Part shown: positions 1-6,942 of the stretch, piece by piece
Layout: each line of letters opens with the position of its first letter
Numbering within the stretch: position 1 is the stretch's first letter
Origin: CAZNMF01 sp035547155
GTDB lineage: Bacteria; Acidobacteriota; Vicinamibacteria; Vicinamibacterales; SCN-69-37
Assembly: GCA_035547155.1 (NCBI GenBank)
Contig: DASZVJ010000251.1
Span: 1 to 11,184 of the forward strand
Direction of reading: 5' to 3'
Length of the DNA stretch: 11,184 nucleotides
The notes under the pieces: generated by a model
Seen by the model: only the letters and a program-made list of their open reading frames with translations
Database searches by the model: none
Told to the model about the DNA's origin: nothing
Position numbers and translations under genes: made by a program

Positions 1-1128
1 GGGACGATACGCGATCTGCACGATCCCGAACGCCGACTCCATCGAGAGATGGCATCCGGCGGCATCGATCAGGCTTGCCATGAAGCCGGGCCACGGCGGC
101 GCGACGAGGCGCATCGGCGCCATGGTCGTCGTGTCGATCGATGTAGAGCGTACATGCGCCTGGCTGAGCACCGCACGCAGCGCGTCGTCTTCCGCCTTCG
201 AGAGACCGGGCATGTTTGCGAGGGCTGCCGCGTCAGCGAGATGCTGCGGGCCCTGCTGCGCGATGATCGCGGTGAGATCGACGCGCGGGTGCGAGGCGTT
301 GCGGCGGCTCAGGATCTCGCGTCCAAGCGCTTCCCAAGAGCCGGCAGTCATCGGCCTCGTTGTCGTCTCGGCGCGATCCAGCAGCGAGGTCCAGACGTCG
401 GCGCCGTCGGCCATCCAGCGCACGATGCGCCACACGCTCTCCTGACGGACGTTCGCATTGGTCGCGTCGAGCCCGTCGACGATGATCTGTTGATCGGGCG
501 AGTCGCGCGTCGGCGCCTTCACGTCGTCGAGCAGCGCGCGCCAGCCGCTGGCCGGCGCATCGCTCATCCAGGCGCGCGCAATGGCCGCACGGCTGTCGGG
601 ATGCTGGCGTACGGCGAGCGCGATCGCTGGCGATAGATCTGCGGTCGCAACTTGTCTGGCACGTGCGGTCAGTGACGGAAGCTCTGCCGTGAAACGATCG
701 GGATGGACGCGCGCGAGATAGTCCGCGTAGACACGCAGTCCGTGCGCACCGCTCCTCGCGATGTACGCGGCAATCGCCGGCGCCGCATCGGGCACGTCGC
801 ACAACAGCAACGCACGAAGCAGCTCGGCCGCGACGTCGTCGTTCGACTCGGTGGCTAGCGCGCTCGTCAGCGCGCCCGAGAGCGCCGTAATGCGTCCCAC
901 GCCAATGATGCGCGCCGCGACCGCGCGCAGGCCCGCGTCGGGCGAGCGCAGCGCGGATTGCAGGCTCGGCCCGAAGCTGTCGTCCGGCGCCGCGCGCAGC
1001 AGCGCGAGTCGCCCCATGCCGAGTGGCACGGGCGTCGCTTCGAGCGCCGGTTGTTGAGCCTGCGCCTGCGAAGACATCAACAGCGTCGCACTGATTACGA
1101 CAACCACCGCCAGCAGACGAAATCTCAT
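1..1128 (-). CDS. Secreted HEAT-repeat-like protein, paralogue of the TonB_C protein at 1169-2788; 3' end cut by window
   Basis: The frame is open from the ATG at 1128 to the left edge (376 codons, no stop). A signal peptide begins MRFRLLAVVVV and is probably cleaved at QAQA/QQ. It is followed by about 300 residues of helical, Ala/Leu/Arg-rich HEAT-like sequence (for example SPDAGLRAVAARIIGVGRI). The protein aligns almost without gaps to the gene immediately upstream in transcription order (1169-2788). Shared landmarks include DDVAAELLRALL versus DRVAADMLRAAL, and PPWPGFMASLIDAAGC versus APWPGFFTSLFDAAGC. By that alignment about 160 residues, including a TonB C-terminal domain, should lie beyond the window; this part is inferred. 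The start is set by GGAG five bases upstream (1134-1137) and by the matching start of the paralogue. The gene lies 40 bp behind the paralogue on the same strand, so the two are probably co-transcribed. The likely location is periplasm or envelope; the function is unknown. Confidence 0.8.
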   Translation of the reverse strand, partial: MRFRLLAVVVVISATLLMSSQAQAQQPALEATPVPLGMGRLALLRAAPDDSFGPSLQSALRSPDAGLRAVAARIIGVGRITALSGALTSALATESNDDVAAELLRALLLCDVPDAAPAIAAYIARSGAHGLRVYADYLARVHPDRFTAELPSLTARARQVATADLSPAIALAVRQHPDSRAAIARAWMSDAPASGWRALLDDVKAPTRDSPDQQIIVDGLDATNANVRQESVWRIVRWMADGADVWTSLLDRAETTTRPMTAGSWEALGREILSRRNASHPRVDLTAIIAQQGPQHLADAAALANMPGLSKAEDDALRAVLSQAHVRSTSIDTTTMAPMRLVAPPWPGFMASLIDAAGCHLSMESAFGIVQIAYRP

Positions 1129-1148
1129 GATGTCTCCGCGAGCTCGCG
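1111..1148 (-). repeat. Duplicated translation-start block, copy 1
   Basis: This 38-bp block spans the first codons, start codon and Shine-Dalgarno of the downstream paralogue. It matches 36 of 38 bases of 2771-2808, the same part of the upstream paralogue. Upstream of the ATG both read GCGGAGACAYC. The block extends about 20 bases into non-coding DNA. It is best read as a remnant of the tandem duplication that made the two genes, kept by selection on translation initiation or by gene conversion. Confidence 0.75.
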
Positions 1149-1168
1149 CACAGTGTTCGGTCATTGGC

Positions 1169-2788
1169 CTAGCGGAGGGCGAAGCGGATGTAGATCGTGT
1201 CCTCGACCATCCGCGGCGTGCCCTGCACAATCGCCGGCTCATAGTGCCACTGCGTCACCGCCATGATCGCTGACACGTCGAGTGAGACATCGACACTGCG
1301 CACGACGCGCGCATGGCGCACGCAACCGGTTGTCGACAAGAGAGAGGCAATCGTGACGGTGCCCTCGAGCCCGGCACGCTGAGCGGTTCCCGGATAGTTC
1401 GGCTGCACGGATTTCTTCCGTTTCGGATTCTTTTCAATCCGCACGTGCACCGGATACGTGATCGTCGACTCGGGTGGCTCAGGTTCGTCGGCGCACGCGA
1501 CGACGTCCCGCTGCGTCGTCATGATCAGCCATTGCCGCGTGTCCGATGGAACCGCCGCAGTGCCCTCGATTTCGACGATGCCGGCGACGGCCGCGAGCGC
1601 GTTCTGGCACGCGGGGCTCAGGGACCCGTGGTCGAGACCCACACTCATCGGACGGCCGTCGGAAGAGTAGCTGATGACGATTCCGCCATATGTTGGCGTG
1701 CTGGTTTCTTTGCAGCCCGCGGCATCGAACAGGCTGGTGAAGAAGCCCGGCCATGGCGCGTCCGCGGCTCGCACGGTGGCCATCATCGCGACCGGCGTTG
1801 GCGAAGAATCCTTCGATTTCGAAGAATCTGTATTCCCGACGATGGTCCGCACGATGCGCTGTTCCGCCGCGGACCACTGTGGCAGCCTGGCCGTCGCAGA
1901 GACGTCACCGCTATGATCGGGGCCGAGCTGTTGGAGGACGGCGGAGCGATCGACGGACTCCGCACCGCGCTTCCGTCGCACCAGCTCACGAGCCAGGGCT
2001 TCCCAGTCTTCGGCACCGTCAGCCGACGCGGCCGCCGCGTCGAGCACTGACGCGTCGACGGTCTGGCTCTCCGCCAGCCAGCTCACGACACGCCACGCCG
2101 TTTCCTGTCGAATGGCGCCGTCGGCGGATGCGAGCGCATCGACGAGGATGCGGTTCTCCGCCGGATCGTCAGGCGGCGAGGGCAACCGACTGAGCAGCCG
2201 GCCCCAGATCGGGCCAGACGCGTGCGCCAGCCACGTGCGCATCAGGCGCTCGCGGGCGTTGCGATGCTGTTCGCCAGCGATGAGCACGATGTCGTGGAGA
2301 TGATTGTCGATATCGGCGAGCCGCGTCATCAGCGTCGGCAATTCGTCGATGAGACGATCCGGTGCGATTCGCGCGAGGTGCTCGGCGTACGCCTGAAGGG
2401 TCGCGGGCCCGCTGCGCGGGAGGTACGAGGCGACGGCCGCGCGGGAGTTGGGCGTGTTGAGCCGCAGGGCCGCACGAAGCATGTCGGCGGCGACACGGTC
2501 GTCCTGCTCGCCCGTGAGCGCTGAGACGAGATCGGGCTCGAGCGCGACGATGCGTCCGACGTCGACGATGCGCGCGGCGATGGCGCGCACACCAGGGTCG
2601 GACGACTGCAGCGCCGTGCGCAGACTGTCGACCGGCTTCTCCGGCTTCGCGAGAAGGAGCGCCAGCTGCCCCATGGTCAGCGGAGTCGCGCCTGGAGCCG
2701 GCGACGATTGCTGCGCTTGCACACGCCACGTCGAGGTCGACAACACGACGAACGCCACGCTCGCGGCTGTCAGCAGACGAAATCTCAT
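1169..2788 (-). CDS. Secreted HEAT-repeat-like protein with TonB C-terminal domain
   Basis: The protein has 539 residues. A signal peptide (1-26, MRFRLLTAASVAFVV, probable cleavage after VQA) is followed by HEAT-like helices at about 40-310 (for example SSDPGVRAIAARIVDVGRI). A Cys-containing middle section lies at about 343-430 (GCKETSTPTYGGIVISYSSD, SPACQNAL) and may be a degenerate TonB-like fold. A recognisable TonB_C domain occupies about 458-539: QPNYPGTAQRAGLEGTVTIA, VVRSVDVSLD, AVTQWHYEPA and a final IYIRFALR strand. Classical TonB has an N-terminal membrane anchor and Pro-rich spacer; neither is seen here, so direct TonB-ExbB-type energy transduction is doubtful and an envelope scaffold or binding role is as likely. 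The ATG at 2788 was chosen over the upstream in-frame TTG at 2863 because GGAG lies five bases before it (2794-2797), the signal peptide begins there and the paralogue starts identically. It lies 125 bp after the SDR gene on the same strand. Confidence 0.88.
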   Translation of the reverse strand: MRFRLLTAASVAFVVLSTSTWRVQAQQSSPAPGATPLTMGQLALLLAKPEKPVDSLRTALQSSDPGVRAIAARIVDVGRIVALEPDLVSALTGEQDDRVAADMLRAALRLNTPNSRAAVASYLPRSGPATLQAYAEHLARIAPDRLIDELPTLMTRLADIDNHLHDIVLIAGEQHRNARERLMRTWLAHASGPIWGRLLSRLPSPPDDPAENRILVDALASADGAIRQETAWRVVSWLAESQTVDASVLDAAAASADGAEDWEALARELVRRKRGAESVDRSAVLQQLGPDHSGDVSATARLPQWSAAEQRIVRTIVGNTDSSKSKDSSPTPVAMMATVRAADAPWPGFFTSLFDAAGCKETSTPTYGGIVISYSSDGRPMSVGLDHGSLSPACQNALAAVAGIVEIEGTAAVPSDTRQWLIMTTQRDVVACADEPEPPESTITYPVHVRIEKNPKRKKSVQPNYPGTAQRAGLEGTVTIASLLSTTGCVRHARVVRSVDVSLDVSAIMAVTQWHYEPAIVQGTPRMVEDTIYIRFALR

Positions 2789-2808
2789 GGTGTCTCCGCG
2801 AGGTCGCG
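2771..2808 (-). repeat. Duplicated translation-start block, copy 2
   Basis: This block matches 36 of 38 bases at 1111-1148 and covers the Shine-Dalgarno (2794-2797), the ATG (2786-2788) and the first codons of the TonB_C-domain gene. The two differences are one base just upstream of the start and one in the distal leader. Confidence 0.75.
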
Positions 2809-2821
2809 TTCGTTCGCGTTG

Positions 2822-2827
2822 ATGATA
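2822..2827 (-). promoter_or_regulatory. Possible -10 element (TATCAT) for the HEAT/TonB_C gene pair
   Basis: On the minus strand TATCAT lies 33 bases before the ATG at 2788 and differs from TATAAT at one position. No convincing -35 hexamer is visible at the usual spacing. The site lies between the short-repeat block (2846-2909) and the gene. It suggests that the HEAT/TonB_C pair can be transcribed separately from the upstream isomerase/SDR pair. Confidence 0.35.
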
Positions 2828-2845
2828 GGCGTCCCGGCCAATCGG

Positions 2846-2909
2846 CAGATAACCAGATAGCAAGATGTCCAGATAGCGCGATAGTGCGTCAGCGAGCTAG
2901 CGCGATACG
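2846..2909. repeat. GATAG-type short intergenic repeats, block 1
   Basis: This block lies between the SDR gene end and the HEAT/TonB_C gene start. It contains CAGATAGCAAGATG (2854-2867), GATAGCGCGATAGTG (2872-2886) and looser variants (CAGATAACC, CTAGCGCGATACG). Both named motifs recur exactly in the divergent region at 4758-4826, so the isomerase/SDR pair is flanked by related repeats. No transposase or long inverted repeat accompanies them. Function is unknown. Confidence 0.7.
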
Positions 2910-2913
2910 AGCG

Positions 2914-3729
2914 TCAGAACAACGTCAGTCCGCCGTCCACGCGCAGGAACTGGCCGTGAATGAACTTCGCCGCCGGCGAGCAGAGAAACGCCACCGCGTT
3001 CGCCTGATCGCGCGGTGCGCCGTAGCGGACGAGCGTGCCATCCTCGTGCAGCAGCTCCGGATCGATTGGACGCGTCGCCTTGAAACGCGCAGTCGCGGTT
3101 GCCCCCGGGCTCACGCAGTTCACTCGGACGTTGTGCGATCGCGTTTCGAATGCGAGGCAGCGCGTGTAGTGGACGATCGCGGCTTTGATGGTCGAGTAGA
3201 CGACCTCCGGCGAGACGCCGAAGTGTCCGGCGGTCGAGGCGATGTTGACCACCGCGCCGCGATGGCGGTCGATCATCCCGGGCACGATCGCGCGGCACAT
3301 CAGCATCGTGCCGATCAGATTGCGATTGAGCAGCGCGTGGACGTCTTCCATCTTGATTCCGAGCGCCGTGTTCGGATGCGGCTTGCCGCCCGCGGCCGCG
3401 ATGTCGCCGCCTGCCGCGTTGACGAGCACGGTCACGGGCCCGAGCGCGGCTTCCGCGGCGCGCACCATCTCGCCGACGCGCGCTTCGTCGCTGATGTCGC
3501 CGGCGACGACGACCGTCCGCGCGCCTGTTGACGCGAGGTCCGCTGCGGCGTCGTCGAGATCGTGGAACTCGCCGAACTCCGCCGGCGCGCTCGTCGTTCG
3601 ATCGTGGACGACGACGGCGGCGCCGAGCTCGGCAAGCCGCCGTGCGATCGCATGGCCCAGCCCTCGTCCCGATCCCGTGACGAAGGCCACTTCTCCAGCC
3701 AGTGAGTATTCGTGGTCAATCACAGCCAT
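2914..3729 (-). CDS. SDR-family NAD(P)-dependent oxidoreductase
   Basis: The protein has 271 residues, a typical length for classical short-chain dehydrogenases, which oxidise or reduce alcohol/keto groups with NAD(P)(H). Visible motifs are the dinucleotide-binding TGSGRGLG (18-25), NAAGG (104-108), Asn137 in LNRNLIG, the catalytic Ser165 (VNIAST), and Tyr178/Lys182 (YSTIK). VSPGA (207-211) and VDGG (264-267) are also typical. Asp43 in VVVHDR, at the end of the second strand, favours NAD(H) over NADP(H); this is inference from the family. A long Gly/Pro loop (GGDIAAAGGKPHPNTALGI) follows the NAAG motif and may shape the substrate site. The ATG at 3729 overlaps the end of the isomerase gene by 10 bases, with AGGA inside that gene acting as ribosome site, so translation is probably coupled. 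A sugar, polyol or sugar-acid substrate is suggested by this neighbour only. The frame stays open upstream to 4509, but that stretch is a shadow of the isomerase gene. Confidence 0.9.
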   Translation of the reverse strand: MAVIDHEYSLAGEVAFVTGSGRGLGHAIARRLAELGAAVVVHDRTTSAPAEFGEFHDLDDAAADLASTGARTVVVAGDISDEARVGEMVRAAEAALGPVTVLVNAAGGDIAAAGGKPHPNTALGIKMEDVHALLNRNLIGTMLMCRAIVPGMIDRHRGAVVNIASTAGHFGVSPEVVYSTIKAAIVHYTRCLAFETRSHNVRVNCVSPGATATARFKATRPIDPELLHEDGTLVRYGAPRDQANAVAFLCSPAAKFIHGQFLRVDGGLTLF

Positions 3730-4712
3730 CCCATTCCTCGCATGTTGACGACGCTCCGTTCGAGGTGCGCGCGCTCGTACGCGACGATCGCGTCGGGCGA
3801 CGCGTGCGCTTCCCACGGCGTGCGGAAATCGTCGCCGTCGGCGAACGCCCGATGACGAAGCCGGCCGATCGCCGATGCGATCTCTCGCGCGTCGCGTGGC
3901 GGATAGCCGTTCCACCACTCGCTCGTGAAGAAGCGGATGTGCCGCGCGTCGAGCGCCGCGGGCTCGAGCGACGCCGTGACATCGACGCCGTACGCGTCGA
4001 GCACGGCGGCGATTTCTTCGAGCGGCACGCAGCCGTCGCCGATGGGGCAGCGCACGAGACGCACGCCTTCGTCGCTCCAGTGCGCGCGATAGTCCTTCAA
4101 ATGGAGATGGCGAATGCGCGGGGCGGCACGACGCGCGAACGCGACAGGATCTTCGCCGACGGCGAACGGATTGCCCGTGTCGAAGACGATGCCGACGTGA
4201 TCGCCGGCGGCATCGGCGAGCGAGAGCAGCTCTTCGCTGCCGAGGTCCTGATGATCTTCGAGTCCGATCGCGAGTCCGGCCGCCGCGGCCTTCGGGGCCT
4301 CGGCGAGCAGCGTCGTGCGGGCATGCGCGAGCAGGGCGGTCCAGCGCGATCCGAGCCGCGCCCGCGCGCCTTCGAGCACGGGCGTCAGGTGCAGCCGCAT
4401 CAGCGACGCGCCCAGCGCCCGGGCGGCGCGGATCGGCTCGTCGAGCGTCTCGCCGTGACGATGGTGCAGCCACGAGCTCGTGATGACCGTCATCCCATCC
4501 GCGCGGCACGCATGGCCCAGCCGCGCCAGCGCGTCGTCATCGAGCGGCGTCAGCCAGCGCCAGTCGAGCTCGATGCATCGCGCGCCGATCTCGCGCGCGA
4601 TCCGCACGAACCCGTCGAGCCCCAGCGGCGCCGGATTCACGCGCGCCGTCCCCGCGCCCTGAAATCCGAGCGTGTACGTCAGCCCGTACGGATTCACCCC
4701 GACGCGCAGCAT
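3720..4712 (-). CDS. Xylose isomerase-like TIM-barrel sugar isomerase/epimerase
   Basis: The protein has 330 residues and fits the sugar phosphate isomerase/epimerase family (AP endonuclease 2-like TIM barrel). These proteins usually bind a divalent metal and isomerise or epimerise sugars, inositols or sugar acids. Probable metal ligands occur in the expected order at strand ends: Glu152 (GLEDHQD), Asp178 (VFDTGNP), His204 (RHLHLKD) and Glu250 (TASLEP). An early barrel strand ends in CIELDWRW (46-53). There is no signal peptide, so it is cytoplasmic. The gene is first in a minus-strand unit and overlaps the SDR by 10 bases, which suggests that the two enzymes act on the same carbohydrate. The substrate cannot be read from sequence. 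No clear Shine-Dalgarno precedes the ATG at 4712; a possible -10 lies only about 12 bases upstream, so the message could be almost leaderless. Confidence 0.85.
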   Translation of the reverse strand: MLRVGVNPYGLTYTLGFQGAGTARVNPAPLGLDGFVRIAREIGARCIELDWRWLTPLDDDALARLGHACRADGMTVITSSWLHHRHGETLDEPIRAARALGASLMRLHLTPVLEGARARLGSRWTALLAHARTTLLAEAPKAAAAGLAIGLEDHQDLGSEELLSLADAAGDHVGIVFDTGNPFAVGEDPVAFARRAAPRIRHLHLKDYRAHWSDEGVRLVRCPIGDGCVPLEEIAAVLDAYGVDVTASLEPAALDARHIRFFTSEWWNGYPPRDAREIASAIGRLRHRAFADGDDFRTPWEAHASPDAIVAYERAHLERSVVNMRGMGWL

Positions 4713-4723
4713 GCGAGACGCGA

Positions 4724-4729
4724 ATTATG
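4724..4729 (-). promoter_or_regulatory. Possible -10 element (CATAAT) for the isomerase/SDR unit
   Basis: CATAAT on the minus strand lies 11 bases before the ATG at 4712 and differs from TATAAT at one base. No good -35 hexamer is seen 15-19 bases upstream. If used, it would give a very short 5' leader, in line with the absence of a clear ribosome-binding site. Confidence 0.25.
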
Positions 4730-4757
4730 GCAGATGTGCACGCGAACATGGCGGGGT

Positions 4758-4826
4758 CAGATAGCAAGATGGACTGCAGATAGCAAGATGATCCGATAGC
4801 GCGATAGTGAGATAGTGCGATAGCGA
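4758..4826. repeat. GATAG-type short intergenic repeats, block 2, with octamer array
   Basis: The block lies in the 115-bp divergent region between the isomerase and HAD genes. It holds two exact copies of CAGATAGCAAGATG (4758-4771 and 4777-4790). Four consecutive octamers of form GATAGYGN follow (4795-4802, 4803-4810, 4811-4818, 4819-4826). The last ends one base before the HAD start codon, and the next octamer position begins GATG, containing it. The same 14-mer and the 15-mer GATAGCGCGATAGTG also occur at 2854-2886. Confidence 0.8.
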
Positions 4827-4827
4827 G

Positions 4828-5520
4828 ATGCCAACGTCTTTATCTCTTTTCCGTCCGTCCGCCGCCATCTTCGACATCGACGGCACGATCGTCGACAACA
4901 TGTTCTGGCATGCCAAAGCCTTCGACGCCTTCGTCAGCCGTCACGGCCTGCCGCCGATGACGCTCGAGACGCGGCGCAAGACCGACGGCAAGCGCAATCG
5001 CGAGATCTTTCCGATGCTGTTCGAGCGCGAGCTGACGATCGAAGAGATCCGCGCGTTCGAAAACGAGAAGGAGGGGATGTACCGCGAGCTGTCGCGCGCG
5101 GGGCTCGAGCCGATGAAGGGGCTGACGAGGCTGCTCGATCGGCTGGACGCGCACGGCATCCTCGTCGGGCTCGCGACGTCCGCGCCGGCCGCCAACGTCG
5201 AGCACACGCTGCGTGAGATCGGACTCTCCGATCGACTGCGCATCGTCGCGAGGGGCGATCAGGTCAAGCACGGCAAGCCCGCGCCGGACGTGTTCCTGCA
5301 CGCGGCGGGACTGCTGTCCATCCCGCCCGAGGCCTGCCTCGCGTTCGAAGACGCGCCGCTTGGCATCGCCAGCGCCCGCAACGCCGGCATGCGCTGCGTC
5401 GCCCTGACGTCGACGTTCTCCGCCGACGCGCTCCTCGCATCCACGCCGCCTCCGGACGCCGCCTATGCCGACTTCGAGGCGTTCCTCGATGGGGCGGGGA
5501 ATTGGCTCACACTTTCGTAA
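4828..5520 (+). CDS. HAD-superfamily hydrolase, beta-phosphoglucomutase/phosphatase-like
   Basis: The protein has 230 residues with the HAD subfamily IA layout. Motif I is FDIDGT (15-20; Asp16 nucleophile, Asp18 acid/base), motif II is ATSAP (116-120), the motif III lysine is Lys150 in KHGKPAPD, and motif IV is FEDAPLGI (173-180; Glu174, Asp175). A helical cap of about 70 residues lies between motifs I and II. Such enzymes dephosphorylate or isomerise small phosphorylated metabolites, often sugar phosphates, in the cytoplasm. The nearest relatives by motif are beta-phosphoglucomutase-like or sugar-phosphate phosphatases, but the substrate is not determinable here. It is divergent from the isomerase/SDR pair, which supports but does not prove a carbohydrate role. 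The ATG at 4828 directly follows an octamer repeat array, and only GCGAG-like purines precede it, with no proper Shine-Dalgarno. Confidence 0.88.
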   Translation: MPTSLSLFRPSAAIFDIDGTIVDNMFWHAKAFDAFVSRHGLPPMTLETRRKTDGKRNREIFPMLFERELTIEEIRAFENEKEGMYRELSRAGLEPMKGLTRLLDRLDAHGILVGLATSAPAANVEHTLREIGLSDRLRIVARGDQVKHGKPAPDVFLHAAGLLSIPPEACLAFEDAPLGIASARNAGMRCVALTSTFSADALLASTPPPDAAYADFEAFLDGAGNWLTLS

Positions 5521-5534
5521 GTCTGATGTACACT
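5506..5534 (+). promoter_or_regulatory. Candidate sigma-70-type promoter before the PEGA/TonB_C operon
   Basis: CTCACA (5506-5511) and TACACT (5529-5534) are separated by 17 bases; each matches four of six consensus positions. The -35 part lies inside the end of the HAD gene. The PEGA gene start follows 49 bases after the -10, with a strong GGAGG ribosome site (5571-5575) eight bases before the ATG. Confidence 0.35.
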
Positions 5535-5583
5535 GCGCCTGCCTCCCGGCCATCGCTCCTTCGACGTCCCGGAGGCGGCACCC

Positions 5584-6942
5584 ATGTCCGCATCCGCGAT
5601 GCCGGAGCCTCGTCCGACCGAGGCCATTGGCGACACGCCATCCACTGACGCGCCGGACGCGCTGTCCGTCACGCCTGTCGTCCAGCCAACGCCGGCCGAG
5701 AATAATGAGGGTGACGAGGTCGACGCGTCGGAGTTCATGAGCGAAAGCTCGCCCGAGGTCCGCGCCATGTGGGGACCTGGGGTTGCGAGCCCCGCGCCGG
5801 CCAAAGTCGTCGCCGTCCCGCATCTGACCGTCGTGACCCCAGTGGCGCCGGCCTCGCCGGCTCCCGCTGTAGCTCTCGAGCCCGCACGCGTTGCGCCGTT
5901 GGTTGCGCCGGCCCCCACTCCAACTCCAGCGCCAGCCGTCCCCGTGACCGTCCCGGTACCGGCCCCGGCCGCGCGACGAGGCCTGCCGTGGATCGCGCTG
6001 CTGCTGGTCATCGCGGCGGCCGTCGCGGTTACCGCATTCATCGTCGAGCGCTCGCGTGTGACGCCGGCGCCTCCGCCGAGCCCGCTGCCGGCCGTCGTCG
6101 AGGGCAGCGTGACGATCGTCTCGCGGCCCGCCGGTGCGCAAGTGCTGATCGACGGCACGCCTCGCGGCGTCACCCCGCTGAAGCTGTCGCTGCCGGTCGG
6201 CACGTACGAGCTCGAGCTGCAAGGCGACGCGGCGAAGCGATCGCTGACGGTGACCGTCGATCCGTCGACGGCCGTGCGCGAGTTCGTCGATCTGGCGCCG
6301 GACGGCGGCGTCGGGAGCGTCGAGGTGACGACGGACACGCCAGGCGCTCGCGTGGCGATCGATGGCACGCCCCGCGGCGTGACGCCGCTCGTCGTGCGTG
6401 ACGTCGAAGCCGGCTCCCATCGCGTGAGCGTGACGACCGACGAGGGGACGATCTATCGCACGGTCACGGTCACGTCGGGCGCGACGGCCACGGTCGTCGC
6501 GTCGGCCGCGCCGTCGAGCGCGACCGGCGGGTGGCTGGCGATCGCGTCGCCGATCGATCTGCAGGTGATCGAGAACGGCGAGATCATCGGATCGAGCAGC
6601 GCGGCGCGGATCATGCTGCCCGTGGGCCGGCACGATCTGCGGCTCGTCTCCGAGCCGTACGAGTTCGAGATGTCCGTGACCGCGCCGATCGCCGCGGGCA
6701 AGACCGCGACCGTGCCGGTGACGATGCCGAGCGGCACGGTGTCGATCAACGCGGCGCCGTGGGCGGAAGTGTTCGTCGACGGCCGCGACGTCGGCTCGAC
6801 GCCGATCGGCAATCTGCCAGTGAGCGTCGGGCCGCACACCGTCGTCTGGCGTCATCCACAGCTGGGCGAGCGCCAGCAGACCGTGCGCGTCGGGGCGCGG
6901 ACGCCCGCGCGCGCGTCGGCTGATCTCACGCGAGCGCCATGA
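5584..6942 (+). CDS. Single-pass membrane protein with four PEGA-type repeats
   Basis: The protein has 452 residues. The first 130 are low-complexity, rich in Pro, Ala, Val and Glu, and presumably cytoplasmic. A transmembrane segment follows at about 134-154, preceded by two arginines (positive inside), so the C-terminal part should face the periplasm. That part consists of four beta-rich PEGA-like units of about 65-70 residues: 174-236, 244-305, a degenerate unit at 316-380, and 384-446. Units 1 and 2 share IDGTPRGVTPL exactly 70 residues apart; unit 4 has VFVDGRDVGSTPI. PEGA domains are thought to bind surface-layer or cell-wall components and often sit behind kinase domains; no kinase is present here. 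Its stop codon overlaps the start of the TPR/TonB_C gene by four bases (ATGA), so the two are translationally coupled and probably partner in the envelope. Confidence 0.87.
   Translation: MSASAMPEPRPTEAIGDTPSTDAPDALSVTPVVQPTPAENNEGDEVDASEFMSESSPEVRAMWGPGVASPAPAKVVAVPHLTVVTPVAPASPAPAVALEPARVAPLVAPAPTPTPAPAVPVTVPVPAPAARRGLPWIALLLVIAAAVAVTAFIVERSRVTPAPPPSPLPAVVEGSVTIVSRPAGAQVLIDGTPRGVTPLKLSLPVGTYELELQGDAAKRSLTVTVDPSTAVREFVDLAPDGGVGSVEVTTDTPGARVAIDGTPRGVTPLVVRDVEAGSHRVSVTTDEGTIYRTVTVTSGATATVVASAAPSSATGGWLAIASPIDLQVIENGEIIGSSSAARIMLPVGRHDLRLVSEPYEFEMSVTAPIAAGKTATVPVTMPSGTVSINAAPWAEVFVDGRDVGSTPIGNLPVSVGPHTVVWRHPQLGERQQTVRVGARTPARASADLTRAP

Noticed and set aside
1313..2050. Plus-strand open frame of 245 codons opposite the TonB_C gene
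   Set aside because: It is antisense to a clear TonB_C-domain gene, with no domain pattern or ribosome site of its own.
2789..2863. Earlier start (TTG at 2863) for the HEAT/TonB_C gene
   Set aside because: It lies in the short-repeat block, would bury the signal peptide, and lacks a ribosome site, whereas the ATG at 2788 has GGAG and matches the paralogue.
3730..4509. Upstream extension of the SDR frame to 4509
   Set aside because: The added part is Arg-rich shadow of the isomerase gene; the SDR begins naturally at 3729 with AGGA upstream and the nucleotide-binding motif at residue 18.
4795..4826. Octamer array considered as a CRISPR-like array
   Set aside because: Units are 8 bp with no spacers and there are no cas genes; it is a simple tandem repeat.
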